Assembly: GCA_034928535.1 (NCBI GenBank)
Contig: JAYFOV010000037.1
Coordinates: 1-51,717 of the forward strand
Source of the DNA: CAXXOK01 sp001604115
GTDB lineage: Bacteria; Bacillota; Clostridia; Christensenellales; Aristaeellaceae
DNA length: 51,717 nt
Direction of reading: 5' to 3'
Under the pieces are notes generated by a model. The model had not been told where the DNA came from. It did no database searches and saw only the letters and a program-made list of their open reading frames with translations. Shown here piece by piece: positions 22,972 to 31,358 of this stretch. The position numbers and the translations under genes were made by a program. The stretch's first letter is position 1, and the number at the start of each line of letters is the position of its first letter.

Positions 22972-24438
22972 ATGGACAATTTCTGCATGATGCAATTCTT
23001 TGAGTGGAATGTTCCAGACGATGGCGGGCACTGGGAGCGGCTTGCTGCGCAATGCAAAGCGCTGGCGACTGCCGGCATTGGCGCGGTATGGATTCCGCCA
23101 TGCACCAAGGGCGGCGAGCCGGGCAGTGTGGGTTATGATGTCTATGATCTTTACGATTTGGGTGAGTTTAACCAGAAGGGCAGCGTCCGCACAAAATATG
23201 GCACCAAGGCAGCACTCCGGCAGGCAGTGCAGGCTGCGCATGCCGCAGGCATCAAGGTCATTGCAGATGTGGTGCTCAACCACAAGGCATCCGCCGATGC
23301 GACGGAGCGTTTTCGTGTTGTGGAGGTGGATCCCAACGACCGAAACAGGGTGATTTCGGAGCCATTTGACATTGAAGGATGGACACGCTTTTCCTTTCCT
23401 GGGCGCGGCGATCAGTACTCGCCGTTTCAATGGCATTTCTTTCACTTCAGCGCGGTGGATCGGGATGAGCTCTCCAAACGAAGCGGTATATTCAAAATCA
23501 TCGGAGATCACAAGGACTGGGCGCAGACAGTAGACGAAGAAAAAGGCAACTTTGATTATTTGATGAGTGCGGACATTGATTACCATCATCCGGATGTGGT
23601 GGCAGAAATCCAGCAATGGGCAATATGGCTCATTCAAACGCTTGAGCTGGATGGTTTTCGGATGGATGCGGTCAAGCACATCAGCCAACACTTTGTCAAA
23701 AGCTTGATAGATTATATCCGTGCCAATCTCAGCCGTGATTTTTTTGTGGTAGGGGAGTATTGGAATGCTGATGAAGAAAGGTTGAACCGCTTCATCAACG
23801 AGAGTGACCAAGAGATCCAGCTCTTTGATGTGGCACTGCACTACCACTTGGCGGAGGCAAGCCATCAAGGGCGTGCCTATGATATGACGCAGCTGTTTCT
23901 GGGTACGCTGGTGGCGACCAATCCTTTCCGTGCTGTGACGTTTGTGGATAATCATGATTCTCAGCCAGGCGAATCGCTGGAATCATGGGTGAGTGCTTGG
24001 TTCAAACCCATTGCCTATGCACTGATCCTGCTCATGCGTGATGGCCTTCCCTGTCTTTTCTATGGGGATTATTATGGCATTAATGGGGGCGAAGCGGGGA
24101 AGCGCGACCTAATCGATCCGTTGCTGCATGCGCGAATGCACTTGGCATATGGCGAGCAAACAAGTTACTTTGATCATCCCAATGTGGTTGGATTGATTCG
24201 CCATGGCGATGGGCAACACCCGTTTTCTGGCTTGGCACTGATAGCCAGCACCGGGGATGACGGAACCAAGTACATGCGCTTTGATCCATCACGTGCCGGG
24301 GCTGTGTTCCATGATCTGCTGGGGCATTGTGATGAGCACATCACACTGGATGCGCAAGGCGGTGCCATGTTCACAGTCAAGGCTGGCACGGTGTCTGTGT
24401 GGGCGGATGTACAATGGCACTCACCGCACGCTGGTTGA
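22972..24438 (+). CDS. Cytoplasmic alpha-amylase (GH13, AmyS-like)
   Basis: 488 residues without a signal peptide, ATG 22972 after AGGGGGG. GH13 (subfamily 5-like) residues are Asp232 nucleophile in DGFRMDAVKH, Glu262 acid/base in GEYW, and Asp329 in FVDNHDSQ, almost the numbering of secreted Bacillus alpha-amylase. VLNHKASAD is the calcium-site region. Lack of an export signal points to action on internal glycogen or imported maltodextrins. A maltose phosphorylase elsewhere in the window could take its product. Nothing in its promoter region could be identified; it may be co-transcribed with mscS. Confidence 0.94.
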   Translation: MDNFCMMQFFEWNVPDDGGHWERLAAQCKALATAGIGAVWIPPCTKGGEPGSVGYDVYDLYDLGEFNQKGSVRTKYGTKAALRQAVQAAHAAGIKVIADVVLNHKASADATERFRVVEVDPNDRNRVISEPFDIEGWTRFSFPGRGDQYSPFQWHFFHFSAVDRDELSKRSGIFKIIGDHKDWAQTVDEEKGNFDYLMSADIDYHHPDVVAEIQQWAIWLIQTLELDGFRMDAVKHISQHFVKSLIDYIRANLSRDFFVVGEYWNADEERLNRFINESDQEIQLFDVALHYHLAEASHQGRAYDMTQLFLGTLVATNPFRAVTFVDNHDSQPGESLESWVSAWFKPIAYALILLMRDGLPCLFYGDYYGINGGEAGKRDLIDPLLHARMHLAYGEQTSYFDHPNVVGLIRHGDGQHPFSGLALIASTGDDGTKYMRFDPSRAGAVFHDLLGHCDEHITLDAQGGAMFTVKAGTVSVWADVQWHSPHAG

Positions 24439-24582
24439 GCAGCATATACCGCGCGGTACTGCCCCGACAACGCATGCCTTCACAAAAGGATCACCCCCCT
24501 AGGCGATGGAAACCTTCGCGCCGGATCATGATGGATGTGTGGGCATGTTGGATGCCGAGCCTCCAACAGAAAAGTTGGAAGG

Positions 24583-24636
24583 AAGTTACTTGTACCTTGT
24601 AAATCTGTTGACATGTAACTTAAAAAGTACTAAAAT
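24583..24636 (+). promoter_or_regulatory. Promoter of the HD-GYP gene with a flanking inverted repeat
   Basis: -35 TTGACA (24608-24613), 17-bp spacer, -10 TAAAAT (24631-24636). An 11-base inverted repeat with one mismatch, AAGTTACTTGT (24583-24593) and ACATGTAACTT (24611-24621), brackets and overlaps the -35. It could be an operator. The start of transcription would be near 24643. Confidence 0.78.
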
Positions 24637-24699
24637 AAACCAATAGTACCAGTTAATGCTAAGTTCTATTGCCAACGCTCGGCACTGGGAGTGAAATCC

Positions 24700-25701
24700 A
24701 TGGATGAGATCGATCTTCGCAGTTTGACAGATGCTCTGCTGGAACAATTGCCCATTGGCATCATTTTGACAGATCCGGAAGGAAAAATGGTGTTCATCAA
24801 TCAAACAGCGGAGCAGGTGCGCCATGTGCACCGGGACAAATTGCTTGGCCGAAATGTGCTGGATTGCCACAACGCAAAATCACAGCCCAATGTAATGCGC
24901 GCCATAGACAATATCCGCGCTCAACCGCAGACCCGTTACAAACGAATGGTGGATGATGCGCGCAATGAACGCTATTATATCAATACCTATGCCGGATTGT
25001 CGGATCAGGCTGGTACTTCCATCGGCATGGCCGTGCTCACGGAGGATGTGACAGAGAAGCGAAAATTGGAAATGGAGCGTGCCACATCTTATCAAATGAT
25101 GGAAGAAACCACGCACAGCTTGCGCCAGAAGTATCACGAGCTGTTGCTCACTTCTTTGGAAACCATTGCCAAACTGCTGGAGGCCAGGGATCAGTATACC
25201 TGCGATCACTCCCGCAATGTATGCGATTATGCGCTGAAAATGTATGAGTTCCGCTATGGTGTAGGCAATGAGTACTATGCGATCAAAACCGCGGCGACCC
25301 TTCATGATATTGGCAAAGTGGGCATCCCTGACGCCATCCTGCATAAATCCGGCCGCTTGACGGATGAGGAATATAAGCAGATCATGCGGCACAGCATGAT
25401 CGGGGAAAGCATTCTGCGTCCCTTGGATGTTGGCAGCAGCATCTCCCATATTGTCCGCCACCACCATGAGCGTTATGATGGCAAAGGATACCCGGATGGG
25501 TTGAAGGGGGAGGCAATTCCGCAGGCCAGCCGGATTATTGCCATTGCTGATGCCTATGACGCGATGAGTTCTTCCCGCCCGTATCGGAAAGCGTTACCGG
25601 TGAACACCTGCCTGACGGAAATCGACGCCAATGCCGGCACCCAGTTTGATCCGGAATGGGCACAAGTGTTTTTGGAGCTTGCCAAAACCGGGAGTCTATA
25701 A
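24700..25701 (+). CDS. PAS-domain HD-GYP protein, probable c-di-GMP phosphodiesterase
   Basis: 333 residues. ATG 24700 is chosen over GTG 24691 because GGGAG (24687-24691) is properly spaced only for the ATG. A PAS domain (about residues 8-115: LPIGIILTDPEGKMVFINQTAE, then LLGRNVLDCHNAKSQP) leads through a helical linker to an HD-GYP domain with ARDQYTCDHSRNV, the metal-binding LHDIGKVGIPD, and HHHERYDGKGYPDGL, all complete. HD-GYP domains break c-di-GMP down to pGpG or GMP. The PAS may sense heme, redox or a small ligand. It lies on its own promoter, and its stop is followed at once by a long hairpin. Confidence 0.92.
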   Translation: MDEIDLRSLTDALLEQLPIGIILTDPEGKMVFINQTAEQVRHVHRDKLLGRNVLDCHNAKSQPNVMRAIDNIRAQPQTRYKRMVDDARNERYYINTYAGLSDQAGTSIGMAVLTEDVTEKRKLEMERATSYQMMEETTHSLRQKYHELLLTSLETIAKLLEARDQYTCDHSRNVCDYALKMYEFRYGVGNEYYAIKTAATLHDIGKVGIPDAILHKSGRLTDEEYKQIMRHSMIGESILRPLDVGSSISHIVRHHHERYDGKGYPDGLKGEAIPQASRIIAIADAYDAMSSSRPYRKALPVNTCLTEIDANAGTQFDPEWAQVFLELAKTGSL

Positions 25702-25776
25702 ACACCATCTCATCCAAGCCGAAACGCCGCCCAGTAAAAACAAACTGGCGGCGTTTCGGCTTGGATGGGATGGTGT
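25702..25776 (+). repeat. Long near-perfect inverted repeat between convergent genes
   Basis: Arms 25702-25735 (34 bases) and 25744-25776 (33 bases) pair almost fully: one T/G pair and one extra C. The loop is about 8 bases (AAAAACAA). The left arm starts on the base after the HD-GYP stop, and the right arm ends 12 bases before the stop of the convergent hydrolase gene. No T-run follows either arm. It probably terminates or protects both transcripts. Confidence 0.85.
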
Positions 25777-25788
25777 ATCCGCGAAAGA

Positions 25789-26538
25789 TCAGCCGTGCAC
25801 GGCAAGGCAACCATGTGCTGCCGCATATGCTGCACAGGCTTTTTCAAATGCATGAAACAAAGGCATTCCTTCCTTCATGCGTTCCGGATGCCATTGCACA
25901 CCAAGCACAAAGGGTTTCTCTGTGTCATAAACCGCTTCGATCACGCCATCGGTTGCACGTGCGCAGACGGTCAGTGGGGGCGCGAGTGCTTTGATCGCCT
26001 GGTGATGGAAGGAGTTCACAGCCAAGGAGTCCTCCTGAAAAATCTCATACAGCGGCGTGCCGGGCGTGACGGTGATTTTATGGGACGGATAACGCTCGTG
26101 TGCCGTCTGAGCGTGCAACAGCGGAGGATGATCATCCGCCGCGCGGTACTGTGAGGGCAAATCCTGATACAGGGTACCGCCCAACGCCACATTGAGCGAT
26201 TGGATGCCCCTGCATATGGCAAAAATGGGCATATTGCGACGGTATGCCTCTTTCACAACGTGCATTTCAAGTTTGTCCCGTTTGGGACTGACAGCGCCCA
26301 AACCGGTGGTTGGTGCTTCGCCAAACATCATGGGATCCACATCATTGCCACCGGAGAGCAGGAGCCCGTCCAGCCTATCCAGGCAAAGGGGAATTTGGTG
26401 ACTATCCATATCCAGACTCAACACCAGGGGAATCATCCCTGCTTTGAGCAAACGGGCCAGGTAGTTGCTGTTGATAAACTGACGGTGCTCATCGTCCTCG
26501 ATGCTGCCCGTAACGCCGATGATCGGCATCCTTTCCAT
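25789..26538 (-). CDS. Class I glutamine amidotransferase-like hydrolase, PuuD-like
   Basis: 249 residues. ATG 26538 is chosen over 26547 and 26544 because GAAAGG has proper spacing only for it. The triad of gamma-glutamyl-GABA hydrolases and related peptidase C26 enzymes is present: nucleophile Cys in AICRGIQSLNVALGG, then VNSFHHQAI and WHPERM with His and Glu. LLLSGGNDVDP is the oxyanion region. PuuD cleaves gamma-glutamyl-GABA in the putrescine pathway; the neighbouring pot polyamine importer makes that reading attractive, though this gene is separated from it by a terminator. The substrate is not certain. Confidence 0.86.
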   Translation of the reverse strand: MERMPIIGVTGSIEDDEHRQFINSNYLARLLKAGMIPLVLSLDMDSHQIPLCLDRLDGLLLSGGNDVDPMMFGEAPTTGLGAVSPKRDKLEMHVVKEAYRRNMPIFAICRGIQSLNVALGGTLYQDLPSQYRAADDHPPLLHAQTAHERYPSHKITVTPGTPLYEIFQEDSLAVNSFHHQAIKALAPPLTVCARATDGVIEAVYDTEKPFVLGVQWHPERMKEGMPLFHAFEKACAAYAAAHGCLAVHG

Positions 26539-26621
26539 AGACATCATCCTTTCCGAAATGAATAGGGATTCGCCGTTTCTGCTGCGGTATCCTGCACCAA
26601 AACAATCGACACACAGAGAAA

Positions 26622-26651
26622 AGCGCCCTGCAAGAGTACTTGCAGGGCGCT
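26622..26651 (-). terminator. Terminator of the pot operon
   Basis: Perfect 13-bp arms AGCGCCCTGCAAG / CTTGCAGGGCGCT around a 4-base loop, followed on the minus strand by TTTTCTCT. It is 17 bases after the potD stop. Confidence 0.92.
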
Positions 26652-26668
26652 AAAGGCGTGCAGTGCGG

Positions 26669-27706
26669 TCAGGCGCTCTTGATTTCCAGCCACATTGCGT
26701 TATAGATCGGGATCACATCCTGAATATCCAAAAAGAACTCACAGCGGTCAATGATATCCTGCGAGGGATTCATGGTCAGATTGCCAATGTACTCTTCGCC
26801 CATCAGTTCGATAGCGCCGACATTGGGGGTGGAAAACCAGATTTCATTGCAATTCATCTGGGCAATGTCCGGGCGGGTCATAAAATCAATGAACTTCTCT
26901 GCATTGGCTTTGTTTTTGGCTGCTTTGGGAATCACCATGCCATCCACCCAGATGTTGCTGCCCTCATCGGGCACCACATAGGCCAAATCCGGGTTCAAAT
27001 CGATCGCGTATTGGGCATCCCCGCTCCACACCAAGGCCAGCGCAGCTTCTCCGGCCACCATCTTGTCCTTCGTCTCGTCCACCTGGTAGGCTTTGACGAT
27101 GCCATCCTTCTTTTGCTTGATCAGCAGTTCTTTGGCGGCATTCAGTTCCAGCGGATCCCGGGTGTTCATGGAATAGCCCAAATATTTGAGCGCAACGCCC
27201 AGGCAATCGCGGATGGAATCCATCATAAACACATTGTTCTGATACTGAGCATCAAACAATGCGCCCCAGCTGGTTACCGGCGCATCCACCATTTTGGTGT
27301 TGTACAGGATGCCTACGGTGCCCCACATGTAGGGAACGCTGTAGATGCCTTGCGGATCGTAGGATGGATTCAAAAGATTAGGGTCGATATAAACCATGTT
27401 GGGCACGTTGGCAAAGTCGATCGGGGCAAGCAAATCCTCCTGCGCCATCCGCTCGATGCAATAATCGGAAGGGAATACAACATCAAAAGAGGAGGGGGAG
27501 TTGCGAACTTTGACCAGCATATCCTCATTGGTGGTAAAGTTCATATAGTTGACGGTGATGCCTGTTTCCTGCGTGAACAGCGCCAGGGCTTCCTGGCTGA
27601 TATAATCTTCCCAGTTGAAAACATTGACGACTTCTTCCGCCAGGCTGGCGGTGGGCAATACCAGCACCATCAGGAGAAGGAGCTTACAGATCAGGCGTTT
27701 GCGCAT
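26669..27706 (-). CDS. potD: Polyamine ABC transporter substrate-binding protein
   Basis: 345 residues. ATG 27706 is used because GGGAGGG precedes it and it opens a signal peptide (MRKRLICKLLLLMVLVLPTA then SLAEE). The mature part begins VVNVFNWEDYIS, the opening of PotD/PotF solute-binding proteins. VFPSDYCIERM and AYVVPDEGSNIWVDGMVIP are also typical. A lipobox Cys is absent. The cleavage would be after SLA, giving a soluble protein rather than a lipoprotein, which is unusual if the cell has one membrane. It follows potC after 53 bases. It binds spermidine or putrescine and delivers it to PotBC. Confidence 0.93.
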   Translation of the reverse strand: MRKRLICKLLLLMVLVLPTASLAEEVVNVFNWEDYISQEALALFTQETGITVNYMNFTTNEDMLVKVRNSPSSFDVVFPSDYCIERMAQEDLLAPIDFANVPNMVYIDPNLLNPSYDPQGIYSVPYMWGTVGILYNTKMVDAPVTSWGALFDAQYQNNVFMMDSIRDCLGVALKYLGYSMNTRDPLELNAAKELLIKQKKDGIVKAYQVDETKDKMVAGEAALALVWSGDAQYAIDLNPDLAYVVPDEGSNIWVDGMVIPKAAKNKANAEKFIDFMTRPDIAQMNCNEIWFSTPNVGAIELMGEEYIGNLTMNPSQDIIDRCEFFLDIQDVIPIYNAMWLEIKSA

Positions 27707-27759
27707 GGTTTCAATCCCTCCCAAAAAGAATGTGGTGTATGATAGGCGCATATGCGTTA

Positions 27760-28536
27760 TCATCGGGCTTTGGCAGTTTTGTCTGCGCGGCGGTTCACGA
27801 TCAGCAGCAGCGCAAGCAGTGCCAGGAACATGAGGGCGCTCAATGCATTGAGCGTGGGCTCGATGCCGATTCGAGCCTTGGAATAGATCAGCGTTGAAAG
27901 GTTTTGCACCATCGGGCTGGTGGTAAAGTAGCTGATGACAAAATCGTCCAAGGATAGGGTAAAGGCAAGCAATAAACCTGTGATCACCCCCGGACTGATT
28001 TCCGGTAAAATCACATGGAGCAGGGCATACGTAGGTGATGCCCCCAAATCGAGCGCGGCTTCATAGGTGTGTTTGTTCATTTGCCTGAGTTTGGGTAAAA
28101 CAGATAAAATCACATAGGGGGTGTTAAAGGTAATGTGTGCAAGCAGCATGGTCATGTACCCTCGCTCGATCCGGGTAAAGGTAAACAGGATCATGAGGGA
28201 AATACCGGTCACAATGTCCGGCATGGTCATGGGCAGGTTTGTCATGGTCATCATAATGCTTTGCGGGCGCTTGCGCATGGCATGGATGCCGATGGCTGCC
28301 AGTGTGCCCAGCAACGTGGCAATGATGGCGGCAATGACAGCCACGGAGAGTGTTACGTAGAGTGATTTCATGATGGCCTGATCGTTGAACAGCTCCACAT
28401 ACCACCGAAAAGAGAACCCTTCCCATTTTGCGCGGCTTTTACCACTGTTGAAACTTTGCACCAACAACACGATGATGGGGATGTACAAAAAAAGCAGAAC
28501 CAGCGCCAGGTAACCCCGCTTGATGAGTTTTTTCAT
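27760..28536 (-). CDS. potC: Polyamine ABC transporter permease PotC
   Basis: 258 residues, about six membrane helices (first YLALVLLFLYIPIIVLLVQSF). The ABC coupling (EAA) motif is AALDLGASPTYALLHVILPEI near residues 165-185. The last helix region LSALMFLALLALLLI precedes a short basic tail. It forms the membrane channel with PotB. The start overlaps the potB stop by ATGA, so the two are translationally coupled. Confidence 0.94.
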   Translation of the reverse strand: MKKLIKRGYLALVLLFLYIPIIVLLVQSFNSGKSRAKWEGFSFRWYVELFNDQAIMKSLYVTLSVAVIAAIIATLLGTLAAIGIHAMRKRPQSIMMTMTNLPMTMPDIVTGISLMILFTFTRIERGYMTMLLAHITFNTPYVILSVLPKLRQMNKHTYEAALDLGASPTYALLHVILPEISPGVITGLLLAFTLSLDDFVISYFTTSPMVQNLSTLIYSKARIGIEPTLNALSALMFLALLALLLIVNRRADKTAKAR

Positions 28537-29522
28537 ACCATGCCGCCCCCTTCGCCTTCAGGATCGGCTTTGCGCAGGATGCTCAGACTGATGAGAATGA
28601 GCACCATCATGATCAGGCTTAGCGCGCTGCCAAGGTTCCAGTTGCCTTCCGTCAGGAAGCGGTTTTCAATTAAATCGCCAAACATCATGGTGTTGCCGCC
28701 GCCAAGGATGCGCGGGATGAAGAAAGTTGTGACCGAAGGCATGAACACCATTGTGATGCCCGAGATGACCCCGGGCAGGCTGAGCGGCGCAGTCACGCGC
28801 CAGAAGGTTCGCAGATGATCCGCCCCCAGATCCTGCGCGGCCTCCAATAGGCGGCCGTCCATTTTGGTCAGCGAGGTATAGATAGGGAACACCATAAACG
28901 GCAGGAAGTTGTACACCATGCCCAGCAAAACCGCACCGTCATTGTACATCAAATGCACTGACTGAAAACCCAAGCTGCGCAGGAGGGCGTTGATCAGCCC
29001 TTGATCCTCCAGGAGGGTCATCCAGGCAATGGTACGCAGCAAAAAGTTCATCCACATGGGAATGATAAAAAGGATCACCAGGGTGGATCCAAACTTGATG
29101 TTTCGGTCGGCCATAAAGTAGGCTGCCGGGTAGCCCAGCACAAGACAAATGACTGTGCAAAGCAAAGCCATCCACAGGGAATACACCAAAATGCCGATGT
29201 TCACAGTGCCGCGCTGCACCAGTACGGCATATTCCGGCCCCATCTGAGCATAGAGCTGGTTGACTGTGTAATTGCTGTCCCAAAAGTTTTTGAAATTATC
29301 CAGCGTTAAAGCGCCGCTGGCATCAGTCAACGCATAGTAGGCGATGAGCACGCAAGGCACGATAGTAAAAATCACCATCCACAGCGTGTAAGGGGAGGCG
29401 AAGAAAGACCGCCTCATGCCACCGGAGCGCTTGAGGGACAGCACCGCAGTCACGATGAAGCCCACCAGAAACAGCCCCAGCGCCCACACCATCCATGTGG
29501 GCAGGCTCATGTTCTGGCTCAT
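28533..29522 (-). CDS. potB: Polyamine ABC transporter permease PotB
   Basis: 329 residues. About 25 more residues than usual precede the core: an extra N-terminal membrane helix (WMVWALGLFLVGFIVTAVLSL) lies before FFASPYTLWMVIFTIVPCVL, the normal first helix. The coupling motif is AAQDLGADHLRTFWRVTAPLSLPG near residue 235. It works with PotC. It overlaps both neighbours by 4 bases (ATGA). Whether the added helix is used is uncertain, since no internal ATG with a good ribosome site was found. Confidence 0.92.
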   Translation of the reverse strand: MSQNMSLPTWMVWALGLFLVGFIVTAVLSLKRSGGMRRSFFASPYTLWMVIFTIVPCVLIAYYALTDASGALTLDNFKNFWDSNYTVNQLYAQMGPEYAVLVQRGTVNIGILVYSLWMALLCTVICLVLGYPAAYFMADRNIKFGSTLVILFIIPMWMNFLLRTIAWMTLLEDQGLINALLRSLGFQSVHLMYNDGAVLLGMVYNFLPFMVFPIYTSLTKMDGRLLEAAQDLGADHLRTFWRVTAPLSLPGVISGITMVFMPSVTTFFIPRILGGGNTMMFGDLIENRFLTEGNWNLGSALSLIMMVLILISLSILRKADPEGEGGGMV

Positions 29523-30601
29523 TCTTCTTCCTCGCTCCCTTCCAGTGCGGGCACATCCGGCATGGTGCGCATGATGTGGATGTTGTAAGGCACAATGTTC
29601 AGCCCCACATGGGAGCCTTGCGGCTGCATCACGGTGGAGTGCACCTTGAACACTGTTTCGCCGGTATCGATCATCATTTCATAATGCACGCCCTTAAACA
29701 GCACACTTTGCACTGTTCCGATGATTTGCCCAACATCTTCCCCGACAATCATGATATCCTCCGGGCGTACTACCACATCCACCGGGGTGTTTTCACCAAA
29801 GCCGGCGTCCACACACGGGAAGTTAAAGCCGGAAAAGCGCACGAGTTCATCCTGCACCATGATCCCGCGCAGGATGTTACTTTCGCCAATAAAATCCGCA
29901 ACAAAAGCATTGGCCGGCTCATCATACACGCTCTTGGGATCCCCAATTTGCATGATGTGCCCATTGCTCATCACAACCACCGTATCGCTCATGGTCAAGG
30001 CTTCTTCCTGGTCATGGGTTACATACAGGAAGGTAATGCCAAGCGCCTGCTGCATGCGCTTGAGCTCCAGTTGCATATCTTTGCGCAGTTTCAGGTCCAG
30101 CGCGCCCAGGGGCTCATCCAGCAACAGCACCTGCGGCTCATTGACCAACGCGCGGGCGATGGCCACACGCTGCTGCTGGCCGCCGGAAAGCTGATCCACA
30201 CCGCGCTTGCCATAACCGCCCATGTTCACCAGATCCAGCATTTTTTCTACGCGGCGTTTGATTTCATCGTGAGGCAGTTTGGCAATTTTCAGACCAAAGG
30301 CTATGTTTTCAAATACGTTCAGGTGAGGAAACAGCGCATATTTCTGAAAAATTGTGTTTACCTTCCGCTTATAAGGAGGCACACCGCCGATATCCTTGCC
30401 TTCAAAGAGGATTTGACCGCTGGTGGGGTACTCAAACCCGCCGATGATACGCAGCGTGGTGGTTTTGCCGCAACCGCTGGGGCCAAGCAGCGTCACGAAC
30501 TCCCGTTTTCGGATGTACAGGTTGATATCCTCCAGCACAGTCATACCATCATAATCCTTCGTAATGTGTTGGAGATCGATCAGGTGCTGTTTTTCAACCA
30601 T
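29519..30601 (-). CDS. potA: Polyamine ABC transporter ATPase PotA
   Basis: 360 residues. ATG 30601 (MVEKQHLIDL) is preferred to 30622 because the AAGGAG ribosome site lies between the two. Walker A GPSGCGKTTTLR, signature LSGGQQQRVAIARAL, Walker B VLLLDEPLGALD and the switch His in THDQEEAL are all present, followed by a TOBE-like C-terminal domain. It drives polyamine uptake. It lies between the XRE regulator and potB. Confidence 0.96.
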   Translation of the reverse strand: MVEKQHLIDLQHITKDYDGMTVLEDINLYIRKREFVTLLGPSGCGKTTTLRIIGGFEYPTSGQILFEGKDIGGVPPYKRKVNTIFQKYALFPHLNVFENIAFGLKIAKLPHDEIKRRVEKMLDLVNMGGYGKRGVDQLSGGQQQRVAIARALVNEPQVLLLDEPLGALDLKLRKDMQLELKRMQQALGITFLYVTHDQEEALTMSDTVVVMSNGHIMQIGDPKSVYDEPANAFVADFIGESNILRGIMVQDELVRFSGFNFPCVDAGFGENTPVDVVVRPEDIMIVGEDVGQIIGTVQSVLFKGVHYEMMIDTGETVFKVHSTVMQPQGSHVGLNIVPYNIHIMRTMPDVPALEGSEEEE

Positions 30602-30647
30602 GGGGGGTACGCTCCTTTGCATGTATGCTGCGCCAGACCATCAGGGT

Positions 30648-31190
30648 TCAGAAGCTGGGCGGCGTGCTGACCCAAAGCACTTTGGCTTTGGTTTTCCCGC
30701 TGTTGTGCAGGGAATGTGTAGTGGATGGGTGCAGGCAAAAGCTGCCACCCGTTTTGATGGTATATTCCCGCTTGCCGGTGCGCAGTGTGATGCGTCCGGC
30801 CAGCACATAGCCAAACTCCTCGCCTTCGTGCGGGGGTAGGATGTTGGTCTCCCCATCGATGTCCAGTTCCAGCAAAATCGGTTCCATACTGTTCTTTTGC
30901 GCGGTGGGGATCAACCATGTGATTTTGCCGTGCTTGGCGTCATCGTCCGGCTTTTCAAACATATCGGCTGGGGAAAAGGCAACCTTCTCCTTGCTATCGT
31001 CCGTAAAAAAAACTTGCAGACTGGTGCCAAGGCATTCCAGCATGTCTACAAGCGATGCAATGGAGGGGGATGCCAGGTCTCGCTCTACCTGAGAAATGAA
31101 GCCCTTGCTCAGTTCACACCGATCCGCCAGTTCTTCCTGGGTCAGGTTGCGCTGCTGGCGCAGCTCTCGGAGTTTTTTTCCGATTTTCAT
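30648..31190 (-). CDS. XRE-type regulator with C-terminal cupin domain (PuuR-like)
   Basis: 180 residues, GGGAGG before ATG 31190. The N-terminal HTH is LRELRQQRNLTQEELADRCELSKGFISQVERD (about 7-38). The C-terminal cupin_2 domain has PPHEGEEFGYVLAGRITL and HPSTTHSLHNSG (about 120-165), with the metal- or ligand-binding His/Glu. Such regulators head potABCD operons in Clostridia and answer polyamine levels. An 8-bp dyad immediately upstream is its probable operator. It is the first gene of the operon, so it likely regulates itself and transport together. Confidence 0.93.
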   Translation of the reverse strand: MKIGKKLRELRQQRNLTQEELADRCELSKGFISQVERDLASPSIASLVDMLECLGTSLQVFFTDDSKEKVAFSPADMFEKPDDDAKHGKITWLIPTAQKNSMEPILLELDIDGETNILPPHEGEEFGYVLAGRITLRTGKREYTIKTGGSFCLHPSTTHSLHNSGKTKAKVLWVSTPPSF

Positions 31191-31227
31191 GCGTCCGCCT
31201 CCCTACCCGATTCGGTTTGCACACTAT

Positions 31228-31248
31228 AAGTTTAGTTTTGCTAAACTT
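31228..31248 (-). promoter_or_regulatory. Probable operator of the XRE-cupin regulator
   Basis: AAGTTTAG, TTTTG, CTAAACTT: a perfect 8-bp dyad with a 5-base centre. It lies just after the expected transcription start from the promoter at 31262-31290, a position where a repressor would block the pot operon. Confidence 0.75.
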
Positions 31249-31261
31249 GGAAGCAGGCATC

Positions 31262-31290
31262 ATTAAACCATATTACCCCGGTCCTGTCAA
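31262..31290 (-). promoter_or_regulatory. Promoter of the pot operon
   Basis: Minus strand: -35 TTGACA (31290-31285), 17-bp spacer, -10 TTTAAT (31267-31262). It lies 72 bases before the regulator's start codon. Confidence 0.85.
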
Positions 31291-31299
31291 TACTTTTTC

Positions 31300-31326
31300 A
31301 AAAAAAGAGCGCCCCCTTGCGGAGGC
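31300..31326 (-). terminator. Terminator after the TPR gene
   Basis: Minus strand stem GCCTCC / GGGGGC (one G-U) with loop GCAA, then GCGCTC and TTTTTTT (31306-31300). It ends the ctsR-to-TPR gene series before the pot promoter. Confidence 0.75.
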
Positions 31327-31358
31327 GAAACCTAGTGCCGGGAAGGGTTAGGCCGAAA

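Noticed and set aside
22921..23955. 344-residue minus-strand frame opposite the amylase
   Set aside because: Antisense to an intact GH13 enzyme with all catalytic residues; no independent signal.
26663..27742. 359-residue plus-strand frame opposite potD
   Set aside because: Shadow of potD; no start signal and no recognised motif.
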